In this document: positions 42,412-51,884 of the stretch, piece by piece
Position numbering within the stretch: the stretch's first letter is position 1
Layout of the letters: the number at the start of each line of letters is the position of its first letter
Source: an uncultured Polaribacter sp.
GTDB lineage: Bacteria; Bacteroidota; Bacteroidia; Flavobacteriales; Flavobacteriaceae
NCBI RefSeq assembly: GCF_947496195.1
Contig: NZ_CANMBY010000002.1
Coordinates: 372,001-436,000 of the forward strand
Length of the DNA stretch: 64,000 nucleotides
Direction: 5' to 3'
Made by a program: the position numbers and the translations under genes
Notes under the pieces: model-generated
What the model was told of the DNA's origin: nothing
The model's input: the letters and a program-made list of their open reading frames with translations, nothing else
Database searches by the model: none

Positions 42412-44004
42412 ATGAGTTTTTTAAAAGAAATAGAGCGTAGAAGAACATTTGGTATTATTTCGCATCCAGATGCAGGTAAAACTACATTAACAGAAAAGTT
42501 ACTTTTATTTGGTGGTGCAATTCAAGAAGCTGGTGCTGTAAAGAACAATAAAATCAAAAAGAGTGCTACTTCCGATTTTATGGAAATTGAACGTCAAAGA
42601 GGTATATCTGTTGCTACTTCTGTTTTGGCATTTAATTACAAAAACAAAAAAATAAATATTCTAGATACTCCAGGTCACAAAGACTTTGCTGAAGATACCT
42701 TTAGAACCCTTACTGCTGTAGATAGTGTTATTGTGGTAATTGATGTTGCAAAAGGTGTTGAGCCACAGACAGAAAAACTTGTAGAAGTTTGTAGAATGCG
42801 TCAAATACCAATGCTTGTTTTTATTAATAAACTAGATAGAGAAGGTAAAGATGCTTTTGATTTATTAGATGAAGTAGAGCAAAAATTAGGTTTACGTGTA
42901 ACTCCTATGAGTTTCCCTATTGGTATGGGTTATGATTTTAAGGGTATTTATAATATTTGGGAGAAAAAATTAAACTTATTTTCTGGTGATAAAAAAACGA
43001 CCATTTCTAAAGGAATAGAATTTGATGATTTATCAAATCCTGAATTAGATAAAGTTGTTGGAGAAACTGCTGCAGAAACATTAAGAGAAGAGTTAGAATT
43101 GATTGATGAAGTTTATCCTCCTTTTAATCAAAAAGAATATCTAGAGGGCGATTTACAACCTGTATTTTTTGGTTCTGCTTTAAATAATTTCGGAGTAAAA
43201 GAATTATTAGATGCATTTATTGAAATTGCGCCTTCTCCTCAACCTAAAAAAGCAGAAGAACGTTTAGTAGATTCTAAAGAGCAAAAAATGTCTGGTTTTG
43301 TGTTTAAAATCCATGCTAATATGGATCCTAAACATAGAGATAGATTAGCTTTTGTTAAAATTGTTTCTGGTACTTTTAAAAGAAACTCACCATATTTACA
43401 TGTTAGAAATGGAAAGAAAGTAAAATTTTCTAGCCCTAATGCCTTTTTTGCTGAGAAAAAAGAAATAGTAGATGAATCATATCCAGGAGATATAGTTGGC
43501 TTACATGATACAGGTACTTTTAAAATTGGTGATACACTAACAGAAGGCGAAGAACTTAATTTTAGAGGTATTCCAAGTTTTTCACCAGAACATTTTAGAT
43601 ATGTAAATAATGCAGATCCTATGAAATCTAAACAATTATATAAAGGTTTAGATCAATTAATGGATGAAGGTGTAGCACAATTATTTATTTTAGAAATGAA
43701 TGGTAGACGTGTTATTGGTACAGTTGGTGCTTTACAATTTGAAGTTATTCAATATCGTTTAGAACACGAATATGGTGCTAAATGTACTTACGAAAATTTA
43801 AGTGTCCATAAAGCTTGTTGGGTAGAACCTACAGATCCTAAAAACGAGGAGTTTAAAGAATTTAAAAGAGTAAAACAACGTTACTTAGCAAAAGATAAAC
43901 AAGGTCAACTTGTTTTTTTAGCTGACTCAGCATTTACAATTCAAATGACACAAAGTAAATATCCATCAGTTAAGTTGCATTTTACTAGTGAATTTAAAAA
44001 ATAA
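42412..44004 (+). CDS. prfC: Peptide chain release factor 3
   Basis: The RF3 GTPase removes RF1/RF2 from the ribosome after termination. 530 aa, the usual length. G1 is S-H-P-D-A-G-K-T-T near residues 17-25, the switch region is R-Q-R-G-I-S-V-A-T-S, G3 is D-T-P-G-H-K-D at about 84-90, and G4 is N-K-L-D at about 138. The RF3-specific C-terminal domains include F-K-I-H-A-N-M-D-P-K-H-R-D-R and V-G-A-L-Q-F-E-V. It has its own bipartite promoter, and the next gene begins 3 bases after the stop codon. Confidence 0.97.
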   Translation: MSFLKEIERRRTFGIISHPDAGKTTLTEKLLLFGGAIQEAGAVKNNKIKKSATSDFMEIERQRGISVATSVLAFNYKNKKINILDTPGHKDFAEDTFRTLTAVDSVIVVIDVAKGVEPQTEKLVEVCRMRQIPMLVFINKLDREGKDAFDLLDEVEQKLGLRVTPMSFPIGMGYDFKGIYNIWEKKLNLFSGDKKTTISKGIEFDDLSNPELDKVVGETAAETLREELELIDEVYPPFNQKEYLEGDLQPVFFGSALNNFGVKELLDAFIEIAPSPQPKKAEERLVDSKEQKMSGFVFKIHANMDPKHRDRLAFVKIVSGTFKRNSPYLHVRNGKKVKFSSPNAFFAEKKEIVDESYPGDIVGLHDTGTFKIGDTLTEGEELNFRGIPSFSPEHFRYVNNADPMKSKQLYKGLDQLMDEGVAQLFILEMNGRRVIGTVGALQFEVIQYRLEHEYGAKCTYENLSVHKACWVEPTDPKNEEFKEFKRVKQRYLAKDKQGQLVFLADSAFTIQMTQSKYPSVKLHFTSEFKK

Positions 44005-44007
44005 CAG

Positions 44008-45579
44008 ATGAAAAATATACTATTTATATGCTTTCTCTTTTTAGGTCTACAAACAGGGTTCTCTCAAATTTTAACTTTAGAAGATCTTGAGCCAAAAGAA
44101 TTACATAACAGTATACGTTTAAACTACACTTTAGTTCATCAACCCACAGATAAAGTAGGTTATGCATTGCAACCTACCATGGGTTTTATTGGATTAACTT
44201 ATAATATACCTTTAAATGAATGGTTATATACTGGTGCTGGTTTTCATACAGCCATTACTGGTGATCAAGGAGGCTTATTTACACTAGGTGTTACATTAGG
44301 TGTAAATTTTCCTATCTATAAAAATCTTTATTTTGATGCAAATGTTCATTTTGCTGGTGGTGGAGGCTATAGAACTCTTGTAAATGGAGGTGGAATGTTA
44401 TACCCAAATGCAGGAATCCAATACAAGAAAAATGGTTATTCTTTTGGAGTACAATATGGTTATGTTAACTTCTTTACAGGCATTCAGAAAAGCGATAATA
44501 TTTCATTTTTTGTAGAAATTCCATCTACTTTAAGAACAAGTTCTTATGAAAAAGCTCAAAAAACATTTGTTGCTAAAAATACATCTAAAGAAGAAGTTTT
44601 TACCAAACCTGGGGTAAAAAGTGTACAACAAGTTACATTTGATTACTTTTTTCCAAGAGGAAGATCTAGAACAGACGCAAGTACAGACCCAAGATATAAA
44701 CCTATTACAAACACATTATCTATTATTGGGTTTGAATATCAAAGATATTTAAATACTAATACTTTTATCTATGCTCAGTTAGATGCCATGTATGGTGGTT
44801 TAACAGCTGGTTTTATGGATATGTTTATTGGTGCAGGAAAAAACTTCATAGAAACAAAGCATGTTAACTTTTTCGCAAAATTTGGAATAGGTGCTGCTGG
44901 TGGTAGAATTTTTCCTGAAGGTGGTTTAACTATGTACCCAAATGCAGGAGCAGATATTCGATTCTCAGAAAGATTTGGGATAAGTTTACATGGAGGATAT
45001 CATAAAGCCTTAGGAGGAATAGCAAGTTTTGAAGCTCTGACTGCTGGTTTTAGTTTAAAATATTACAGTTTAAGTGGAGGAACAAAAGATCCGTTCACAA
45101 ATAAAGAATACACTAAAATAAAGACACAAGGCATTCGATTAGCGTTACAAAATCAAACCTATTTTGATGTTGCAAAATTTGGAATTCCTGATAGCGATTT
45201 ACAATTAATCGCAATTAAAGTATTATATGATATTAACAAAAGATTTTATGTTTCTGGGGAAGCTTCATTTGCTTACGAAGGTAAATCTGGTGGTTATGCA
45301 CATGGAATTTTCGGTTTAGGAATAAGATCTAATAAATTTGCAAACAATAAACTTTCTTTATTTGCAGAAGCTGCTGGTGGTGTTGCTGGTGGTGGAAGGG
45401 TTGATTCTGGAGAAGGAATTTTAATTAGACCAACTGCAGGTATAAACTATCATATAAACAATGATTTTTCATTAAACCTTGCAGGTGGTCAAATGTGGTC
45501 TCCTTTTGGTAATGTAAACTCAGCGAATATTAACATTGGATTATCTTATGGGATATCTATGTTAAACACAAAAAAATAA
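44008..45579 (+). CDS. Exported beta-rich protein with three internal repeats
   Basis: A 523-aa exported protein. The signal peptide ends Q-T-G-F-S-Q (about residue 19). Three glycine-rich repeats of related sequence are visible, each reading roughly A-x-x-G-G-G-R-x-(V/F)-x-x-G-G-x-L-x-x-x-P-N/T-A-G. They lie near residues 112-137 (G-G-G-G-Y-R), 290-320 (A-A-G-G-R-I-F-P-E-G-G) and 455-480 (A-G-G-G-R-V-D-S-G-E-G). Aromatic strand patterns between and after the repeats, and a C-terminus in a Y-G-I-S-M strand, fit an outer-membrane beta-barrel built of duplicated units. It lies 3 bases after prfC, so they are co-transcribed. No known family recognised. Confidence 0.75.
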   Translation: MKNILFICFLFLGLQTGFSQILTLEDLEPKELHNSIRLNYTLVHQPTDKVGYALQPTMGFIGLTYNIPLNEWLYTGAGFHTAITGDQGGLFTLGVTLGVNFPIYKNLYFDANVHFAGGGGYRTLVNGGGMLYPNAGIQYKKNGYSFGVQYGYVNFFTGIQKSDNISFFVEIPSTLRTSSYEKAQKTFVAKNTSKEEVFTKPGVKSVQQVTFDYFFPRGRSRTDASTDPRYKPITNTLSIIGFEYQRYLNTNTFIYAQLDAMYGGLTAGFMDMFIGAGKNFIETKHVNFFAKFGIGAAGGRIFPEGGLTMYPNAGADIRFSERFGISLHGGYHKALGGIASFEALTAGFSLKYYSLSGGTKDPFTNKEYTKIKTQGIRLALQNQTYFDVAKFGIPDSDLQLIAIKVLYDINKRFYVSGEASFAYEGKSGGYAHGIFGLGIRSNKFANNKLSLFAEAAGGVAGGGRVDSGEGILIRPTAGINYHINNDFSLNLAGGQMWSPFGNVNSANINIGLSYGISMLNTKK

Positions 45580-45637
45580 ATTTATTCTGATACCATTTAT
45601 CAGAATCATTAATACTAATTGAATAATAAATATAAAT

Positions 45638-46567
45638 ATGAATAACGGAATCTACGCAAAGTTCACAACTCCAAAAGGTGAAATCTTAGTACAATTAGAA
45701 CATGAAAAAACACCAGGAACAGTTGGTAATTTTGTTGCATTAGCAGAAGGTAATTTAGAAAATTCAGCAAAAAAACAAGGTACTCCATATTATGATGGAT
45801 TAAAATTTCATAGAGTTATTCCAGATTTTATGATACAAGGAGGTTGCCCTCTTGGAACTGGAACAGGCAGTCCAGGTTATAAATTTGATGACGAGTTTCA
45901 TCCAGATTTAAAACATGATGAACCTGGAAAATTAGCTATGGCTAATTCTGGTCCAGCTACAAATGGAAGCCAATTTTATATCACGCATGTACCTACTCCA
46001 TGGTTAAATGGTAAGCATACCGTTTTTGGAAGCGTTGTAGAAGGTCAAGATGTTGTAGATACAGTAGCACAAGGTGATGATATGAAAGTTGAAATTTTAA
46101 GAGTTGGTGAAGCTGCTGAAAAATTTAATGCAGTAGAAGCTTTTAGAAAATTTGAAGGAGCAAGAGAAGCACGTGAAGCAGAAGCTAAAGCTAAACAAGC
46201 TGAGTTATTAGATAAAGTTGCAGCTGGTTATGATGAAACTGATAGTGGTTTACGTTATAAAATTTTACAAAAAGGAGATGGAAAAAAAGCTACTAAAGGA
46301 GCTGGAGTATCTGTTCATTATAAAGGTCAATTATTAGATGGTACTGTATTCGATTCTTCTTACAAAAGAAAACAACCTATCGATTTTAATGTTGGTGTTG
46401 GTCAAGTAATTTCTGGTTGGGATGAAGGTATTCAACTATTACAAGTTGGAGACAAAGCAAGATTTGTTATTCCATCTCATTTAGCATATGGAGAAAGAGG
46501 TGCAGGAGGTGTAATACCACCAAATGCAACTTTAATTTTTGATGTTGAATTAATGAATGTAAACTAA
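45638..46567 (+). CDS. Dual immunophilin: cyclophilin-FKBP fusion peptidyl-prolyl isomerase
   Basis: A 309-aa cytoplasmic protein (no signal peptide) joining two unrelated PPIase folds. Residues 1-165 are a cyclophilin domain: T-P-K-G-E-I-L-V-Q-L, the catalytic F-H-R-V-I-P-D-F with M-I-Q-G-G, N-G-S-Q-F-Y-I-T and H-T-V-F-G-S-V. A Lys/Glu/Ala linker of about 35 residues follows. The rest is an FKBP domain: Y-K-I-L-Q-K-G-D-G-K, V-H-Y-K-G, V-F-D-S-S-Y, Q-V-I-S-G-W-D-E-G and A-Y-G-E-R-G-A-G-G-V-I-P-P-N-A-T. Both active sites look complete. Such cyclophilin-FKBP fusions are rare. It follows the surface protein by 58 bases and ends at a perfect-stem terminator. Confidence 0.95.
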   Translation: MNNGIYAKFTTPKGEILVQLEHEKTPGTVGNFVALAEGNLENSAKKQGTPYYDGLKFHRVIPDFMIQGGCPLGTGTGSPGYKFDDEFHPDLKHDEPGKLAMANSGPATNGSQFYITHVPTPWLNGKHTVFGSVVEGQDVVDTVAQGDDMKVEILRVGEAAEKFNAVEAFRKFEGAREAREAEAKAKQAELLDKVAAGYDETDSGLRYKILQKGDGKKATKGAGVSVHYKGQLLDGTVFDSSYKRKQPIDFNVGVGQVISGWDEGIQLLQVGDKARFVIPSHLAYGERGAGGVIPPNATLIFDVELMNVN

Positions 46568-46582
46568 TTTAATATTAGATTT

Positions 46583-46620
46583 AAACAAAAAACTCTCCAA
46601 ATTTGGAGAGTTTTTTGTTT
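46583..46620 (+). terminator. Intrinsic terminator after the dual immunophilin gene
   Basis: A perfect 19+19 base palindrome (46583-46601 with 46602-46620) with an ACTCTCC/GGAGAGT core, an A-rich left flank and a T-rich right flank, 15 bases after the stop codon. Confidence 0.9.
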
Positions 46621-46750
46621 ATAATAATTTATTTTTTACTAAATTGATGTGGAATTTTGATACATCAAAATAATCAAACAAGGTTATGAAGTTATTCCCC
46701 CATAAAAAAGATAACTCTTACTTAAAGTTTTCAATATTAATTATTTGTTA

Positions 46751-48451
46751 ATGAAAGAAAACAAAAAGTATATTACTACAAAAAGACGATTTAGAGTAAT
46801 TTATTTACTCTGTCTCTTCCATGTTATTTTTTCTTTGGCAACAGCAGCTATCTATTATTTTATAGATGTAATGATTTATTTAGCAGATGTTACAGTTTTA
46901 GTTTATGTTCATTCTATTTCTGCACTACTCTATTTTTTAGGAGCTTATGTTGCAAAAAAAGGATTAGTAAAGTATACTAGAATTTTATTCTTTATTCTGT
47001 TAAACTTCAGCATTACAATTACTGCTTCGTATGTTGGTCAAGTTGGTAGTGTAGAATATTTATTTATGTATGCTATAGGTTTACCTTTTATTTTATTTTC
47101 TTTTAAAGATGAAAAATATAGCGTTGTTGTATTTTCTTGTTTAGCAGGTTTTTTATGGATTTTAACTAGTGCTACAGACTTTAAACTTTTTACAGATAAT
47201 CATTTAGATGAGGCTTTTGCATTAAAATATGTATATCCTATTTCCTTGTTATCTACAGCAACTATGGTAATTATTCAGCTGTTTTCATTCTCTAATTTAA
47301 ATCTTACTTATTATTCTGGAATCTACTCTAAAAGACAAGAAGCTATAGATGCTTCAGAAGCAAAATCTAAGTTTCTAAGTACTATGAGTCATGAGATTAG
47401 AACTCCCTTAAATGCAATTATTGGACTTTCTTATATTTTAAAAGATAATGAACCTAGAAAAGATCAAGTAGATAATATTGAGGCCTTAAATTATTCTGGA
47501 AAAATATTATTGAACTTATTAAATAATGTATTGGATTTTAGCAAAATGCAATCAACTAAAATTGAATTAGACAACATTCCTACAGATTTAAAAAATGCAT
47601 TTAGACAATTAAAAAAAATATACGAACCACAATGTATTAAAAAAGGGATTCAACTTAACGTTAATATAGATGATAAAATACCTATTGTAATGTTAGATAT
47701 AGTTCGTTTTAATCAAGTAATTACAAACCTCTTAAACAATGCTATTAAATTTACAGAGAAAGGCAGAGTAAATTTAAACATAAAAAAAGGTTTACAAATA
47801 GATGGCAAAGTAAATGTACATACAGAAGTAACAGATACTGGTATAGGTATTCCAAAAAGTAAACAAAAAAAAATATGGGAACCTTTTACACAAGCTTCAA
47901 CTTCTACTACAAGAATTTATGGTGGAACTGGTTTAGGCTTACCAATTGTAAAAAGTATTATAGAAGTAATGGGTTCTAAAATTATTTTACGAAGTAAAGT
48001 AGGTAAAGGAAGTCGTTTTTATTTTAAATTAAAACTTGATGTTGCTAAAGAAGAAAAGATTGTAAATACAGCTAAAGAAATAAAGTTTAATGGAGAAAAA
48101 CTATTATTAGTAGAAGATAACCCAATAAATGTAATGGTTGGTAAACAAATACTAATAAAATCTAATTTAAAAGTAGAATCAGTTATTAATGGGCAACAAG
48201 CAGTAGACAAATTAAAAGAAGAAAATTATGACATTGTTTTAATGGATATAAACATGCCTGTTATGGATGGTTATAAAGCAACTAAAGAAATACGAAAATT
48301 TAATTCTGAAGTACCCATTTTAGCTCTTTCTGCTGAGGTTTTTTCTGAAGTTAAAGATAAAATTTCTGATTGTGGCATGAATGGTTTTATTTATAAACCA
48401 TTTACTCCCAATAATTTATTATCTAATGTAAAAGATTTTTTAATCAAATAA
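46751..48451 (+). CDS. Membrane hybrid histidine kinase, tandem copy 1
   Basis: A 566-aa membrane-bound hybrid sensor kinase. The frame opens at a TTG (46745), but the ATG at 46751 is used here. Residues about 15-185 hold five or six membrane helices, with the shared motif A-S-Y-V-G-Q-x-G-S-V-E-Y near 92-103. The HisKA domain has phospho-acceptor His214 (T-M-S-H-E-I-R-T-P-L). The HATPase domain shows N-L-L-N-N-A-I-K-F-T, D-T-G-I-G-I and T-G-L-G-L-P-I. The C-terminal receiver has D499 in L-M-D-I-N-M-P. No output domain or transcription factor is fused or adjacent. It is first of four paralogues; its stop directly abuts the next ATG (TAA-ATG). Confidence 0.92.
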   Translation: MKENKKYITTKRRFRVIYLLCLFHVIFSLATAAIYYFIDVMIYLADVTVLVYVHSISALLYFLGAYVAKKGLVKYTRILFFILLNFSITITASYVGQVGSVEYLFMYAIGLPFILFSFKDEKYSVVVFSCLAGFLWILTSATDFKLFTDNHLDEAFALKYVYPISLLSTATMVIIQLFSFSNLNLTYYSGIYSKRQEAIDASEAKSKFLSTMSHEIRTPLNAIIGLSYILKDNEPRKDQVDNIEALNYSGKILLNLLNNVLDFSKMQSTKIELDNIPTDLKNAFRQLKKIYEPQCIKKGIQLNVNIDDKIPIVMLDIVRFNQVITNLLNNAIKFTEKGRVNLNIKKGLQIDGKVNVHTEVTDTGIGIPKSKQKKIWEPFTQASTSTTRIYGGTGLGLPIVKSIIEVMGSKIILRSKVGKGSRFYFKLKLDVAKEEKIVNTAKEIKFNGEKLLLVEDNPINVMVGKQILIKSNLKVESVINGQQAVDKLKEENYDIVLMDINMPVMDGYKATKEIRKFNSEVPILALSAEVFSEVKDKISDCGMNGFIYKPFTPNNLLSNVKDFLIK

Positions 48452-50140
48452 ATGAAATCGAAAAATAAAAATAGATTACAATTCTCTAAAAGACGAAGAA
48501 AAGTTATTTACATAAGTTCTCTTGTAAATATTTTTTCTGCACTCATCTTTGCTGTTGTTTTTTATTATACTGGTTTTAAATCTTTAGCTTATATAGTAGG
48601 GTTTAGTTCATTTTTATTTTTAGTTTCTTCAATTCTAACTAAAAAAGGAAATGTAAAAATTGCTAGATCATTATTTATATTAAACTTTAACTTAAGTGTT
48701 ACAATTGTTGCTTCTTATGTAGGTAAAAACGCAAGTATAGAATTCTTTTTACTCTATGCTTTGGGTATTCCTTTTACTTTTTTTTCTATTAGAAGAGAAA
48801 AAATTTGGGTTTTATTATATGCATTTTTACCAGTATTATTATTAACATTATTATACATATATAACTTTAATTTTTTTGGTGTAGAGCAGTTAGATCCAGA
48901 ATTTGCAAAGAACAATATATATCCTTTTTCAATGACATTTACTTTGTTATTGATTGTATTTCAATTAATCTATTTTTCATATATAAATGCTGGTTTTAAC
49001 AAATCTGTGCAAGAAAAAAAGACAAAAGCAATAGAAGCATCTAATGCAAAATCTCAGTTTTTAAGTACAATGAGTCATGAAATTAGAACTCCACTAAATG
49101 CTGTAATAGGATTATCTCATATTTTAGGAGACAATAATCCAAAAGAAGATCAAATACAAAATATTGAAGCATTAAATTATTCAGGAAAAATTTTATTAAA
49201 TCTATTGAACAATGTGTTAGATTTTAGTAAAATGCAAAAAGATGAAATTGAATTAGATAATACACCTTTAGACTTATTAGCAGCCATAAAACAAATTAAA
49301 AAAGTTCATGAAGCATCTTGTATAAAAAAAGGTATTGATATGTTTTTAGATGTAGATAAAACTATACCTTTTGTTTGGTTAGATATTGTTAGGTTTAATC
49401 AAGTAATAAATAATTTGGTCACAAATGCTATTAAATTTACAGAAAAAGGTAGTGTAACTTTAAGAATTACAAAAGAAAAACAAACCAATAAAAATGTAAC
49501 CCTTTTAACTGAGGTTATTGATACTGGTATTGGAATTCCTGCAGATAAACATGAAACCATTTGGGAAGCATTTTCACAAGCTTCTACTGATACAAATAGA
49601 CTTTATGGAGGTACTGGATTAGGCTTACCAATAGTTAAAAGTATAGTTAACAGAATGGGGGCAGACATAAAAATAGATAGTACAAAAGGAAAAGGTAGTC
49701 GATTTTATTTTACTTTAGATTTACCTATTGCAACTAAAGAAGAATTAAAGAAAACTACAGAGGTAAAAGATTTTAATTTTGAAGGCATTAAAGTTTTATT
49801 AGTTGAAGACAATGAAATAAATGTAATGGTTGGTGTACAAATATTAGAAAAAGCTAATCTTAAGGTAGACGTAGCTCTAGATGGTTTAATGGCTGTGCAT
49901 AAAGCAAAAAATAATGATTATGATATAATATTAATGGACATACAAATGCCAATTTTAGATGGATATCAGGCAACAAAAAAAATTAGAGAGTTTGATAAAG
50001 ACATCCCAATTATTGCCTTATCTGCTTCTGTTTATATGCAATCTAAAAATGACTTAGAAGATTCTAAAATAGATGGTTTTATCTTTAAACCGTTTAAACC
50101 TCAAGACCTTTTAAATCAAATTGAAAAATTTACTCAATAA
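48452..50140 (+). CDS. Membrane hybrid histidine kinase, tandem copy 2
   Basis: A 562-aa paralogue starting right after the stop of copy 1. It has the same layout: about six N-terminal helices with the conserved V-A-S-Y-V-G-K-N-A-S-I-E segment near 85-97, HisKA phospho-acceptor His209 (T-M-S-H-E-I-R-T-P-L-N-A-V-I-G-L), an ATPase domain with D-T-G-I-G-I and T-G-L-G-L-P-I, and a receiver with Asp496 in L-M-D-I-Q-M-P. The receiver's alpha-4 region differs from the others (S-V-Y-M-Q-S-K-N-D-L versus S-V-F-M-E-V-K-D), and the motif around the final Lys is F-K-P-F-K-P, so this copy may talk to a different partner. Co-translated with copy 1. Confidence 0.92.
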   Translation: MKSKNKNRLQFSKRRRKVIYISSLVNIFSALIFAVVFYYTGFKSLAYIVGFSSFLFLVSSILTKKGNVKIARSLFILNFNLSVTIVASYVGKNASIEFFLLYALGIPFTFFSIRREKIWVLLYAFLPVLLLTLLYIYNFNFFGVEQLDPEFAKNNIYPFSMTFTLLLIVFQLIYFSYINAGFNKSVQEKKTKAIEASNAKSQFLSTMSHEIRTPLNAVIGLSHILGDNNPKEDQIQNIEALNYSGKILLNLLNNVLDFSKMQKDEIELDNTPLDLLAAIKQIKKVHEASCIKKGIDMFLDVDKTIPFVWLDIVRFNQVINNLVTNAIKFTEKGSVTLRITKEKQTNKNVTLLTEVIDTGIGIPADKHETIWEAFSQASTDTNRLYGGTGLGLPIVKSIVNRMGADIKIDSTKGKGSRFYFTLDLPIATKEELKKTTEVKDFNFEGIKVLLVEDNEINVMVGVQILEKANLKVDVALDGLMAVHKAKNNDYDIILMDIQMPILDGYQATKKIREFDKDIPIIALSASVYMQSKNDLEDSKIDGFIFKPFKPQDLLNQIEKFTQ

Positions 50141-50197
50141 TTAGTATACGATTTTAAAATTTTATTTTGTATATTTAAGTTTATATCCTAATAAACT

Positions 50198-51883
50198 ATG
50201 TCTGATTTCTCCCTAAGACGTGTTCAAATTATATATACCCTATCTCTGATAACAGCGGGTATAGCTCTATTAGTTGCTATTATTGCATACTTTTTAAACG
50301 TTCCTGATTTAATTTATTTTCATTTTTTCACCATATCAATATTTTTGATTGCTGCTTTAATTGCAAAAAAAGGAAAACTTAGAGCTCCGAGATTTATTTA
50401 TTTCTTTACACTAAATATAGCTATTGTAGTAACTGCCTCTTATGTGGGTAAATATGGTGGAGTAGAATTTATGTTAATGTATGCTTTAGCACTACCCTAC
50501 ATGATATTTTCTTTTAAAAGCGAAACACATTATATGTTTTCTTTTTCTTTATTATCTATACTACTTTGGGTAATGCTATATATCACAGATTTTAATCTTA
50601 TAACTAATTCAAAATTAGATATTTTAATTGCAAAAGATGTAGTTTATCCAATTTCAATTGTTACTACTTTATCATTGGTTACATTTCAATTGTTTTATTT
50701 TTCATATTTAAATTCAATACATTCTACTACAGTTCATATTAAAAAAGATGAAGCAATAGATGCATCTAATGCAAAATCTCAGTTTTTAAGCACAATGAGT
50801 CATGAAATTAGAACTCCTTTAAATGCTGTCATTGGTTTATCTCATATTTTAGCTGATAATACACCAAGAGAAGATCAAAAAGAAAACATAAATGCTTTAA
50901 ATTACTCAGGTAAGATTTTATTAAATCTACTAAACAATGTTTTAGATTTCAGTAAAATGCAATCTAAAGAAATTGAACTTGATAATATTCCTACAGACTT
51001 ATCTCTAGCAGTAAAACAAATAAAAAAAATACATGAGGTAAATTGTATAAAAAAAGGCATCTCTATGCATCTTGAGATAGATGAAGATATTCCTATTGTA
51101 AACTTAGATATTGTAAGATTTAATCAAGTTTTAAATAATTTAGTTTCAAACGCTATAAAGTTTACCAATAAAGGAAGTGTACATTTAATTATAAAAAAGA
51201 AAAAAGAATCTAATGGTTTTGTAGAAATCTACACTGAAGTAGCTGATACTGGAATTGGAATACCAGAAGACAAACAAAAAACCATATGGGATGCTTTTAC
51301 ACAAGCATCCAACTCCACAAACCGTCTTTATGGTGGCACTGGCTTAGGATTACCTATTGTAAAAAGTATAATAACAGCAATGAAATCTGATGTTTTTATT
51401 GAAAGCGAAGTTGGTAAAGGAAGTAAGTTTTATTTTACAATAAGTCTTAAAACAACTTCAGAAAAAGAAATAGAAACTATATCTGAAAAAAAAGAATATA
51501 AATTTAAAGGGAAAAAAATTCTTATTGTAGAAGACAACTTAATCAATTCTATGGTTGCTAAACAAATTTTAACAAAAGCTGGTCTTAAAGTTAGTGAAGT
51601 TCAAGATGGTTTAGCTGCAGTTAAAGCCGTTAAAAAATCTAATTTTGATCTTGTTATAATGGATATACAAATGCCAATTATGGATGGCTATACAGCCACA
51701 AGCGAAATTAGAAAGTTTAATAAAGACATTCCTGTAATTGCATTATCTGCTTCTGTTTTTATGGAGGTTAAAGATAGAATTGAAGCTTGTGGAATGGATG
51801 GTTTTATATTTAAACCTTTTAATCCAGATGATTTGCTATTTGAAATAGATAAAGCATTAGAAAAAAACAGAAACCAAAACTAA
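50198..51883 (+). CDS. Membrane hybrid histidine kinase, tandem copy 3
   Basis: A 561-aa paralogue, 57 bases after copy 2. The N-terminal helices are followed by A-S-Y-V-G-K-Y-G-G-V-E-F near 80-91, the segment all four copies share. Phospho-acceptor His202 sits in S-T-M-S-H-E. The HATPase motifs are N-L-V-S-N-A-I-K-F-T, D-T-G-I-G-I and T-G-L-G-L-P-I. Receiver Asp489 is in I-M-D-I-Q-M-P. A possible promoter in the 57-base gap (TATATTTA) is imperfect. It pairs with copy 4, whose ATG is one base after this stop, so the cluster looks like two translationally coupled pairs. Confidence 0.92.
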   Translation: MSDFSLRRVQIIYTLSLITAGIALLVAIIAYFLNVPDLIYFHFFTISIFLIAALIAKKGKLRAPRFIYFFTLNIAIVVTASYVGKYGGVEFMLMYALALPYMIFSFKSETHYMFSFSLLSILLWVMLYITDFNLITNSKLDILIAKDVVYPISIVTTLSLVTFQLFYFSYLNSIHSTTVHIKKDEAIDASNAKSQFLSTMSHEIRTPLNAVIGLSHILADNTPREDQKENINALNYSGKILLNLLNNVLDFSKMQSKEIELDNIPTDLSLAVKQIKKIHEVNCIKKGISMHLEIDEDIPIVNLDIVRFNQVLNNLVSNAIKFTNKGSVHLIIKKKKESNGFVEIYTEVADTGIGIPEDKQKTIWDAFTQASNSTNRLYGGTGLGLPIVKSIITAMKSDVFIESEVGKGSKFYFTISLKTTSEKEIETISEKKEYKFKGKKILIVEDNLINSMVAKQILTKAGLKVSEVQDGLAAVKAVKKSNFDLVIMDIQMPIMDGYTATSEIRKFNKDIPVIALSASVFMEVKDRIEACGMDGFIFKPFNPDDLLFEIDKALEKNRNQN

Positions 51884-51884
51884 T

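Noticed and set aside
48019..48210. Minus-strand frame within kinase copy 1
   Set aside because: Lies inside the kinase/receiver linker coding region and has no features.
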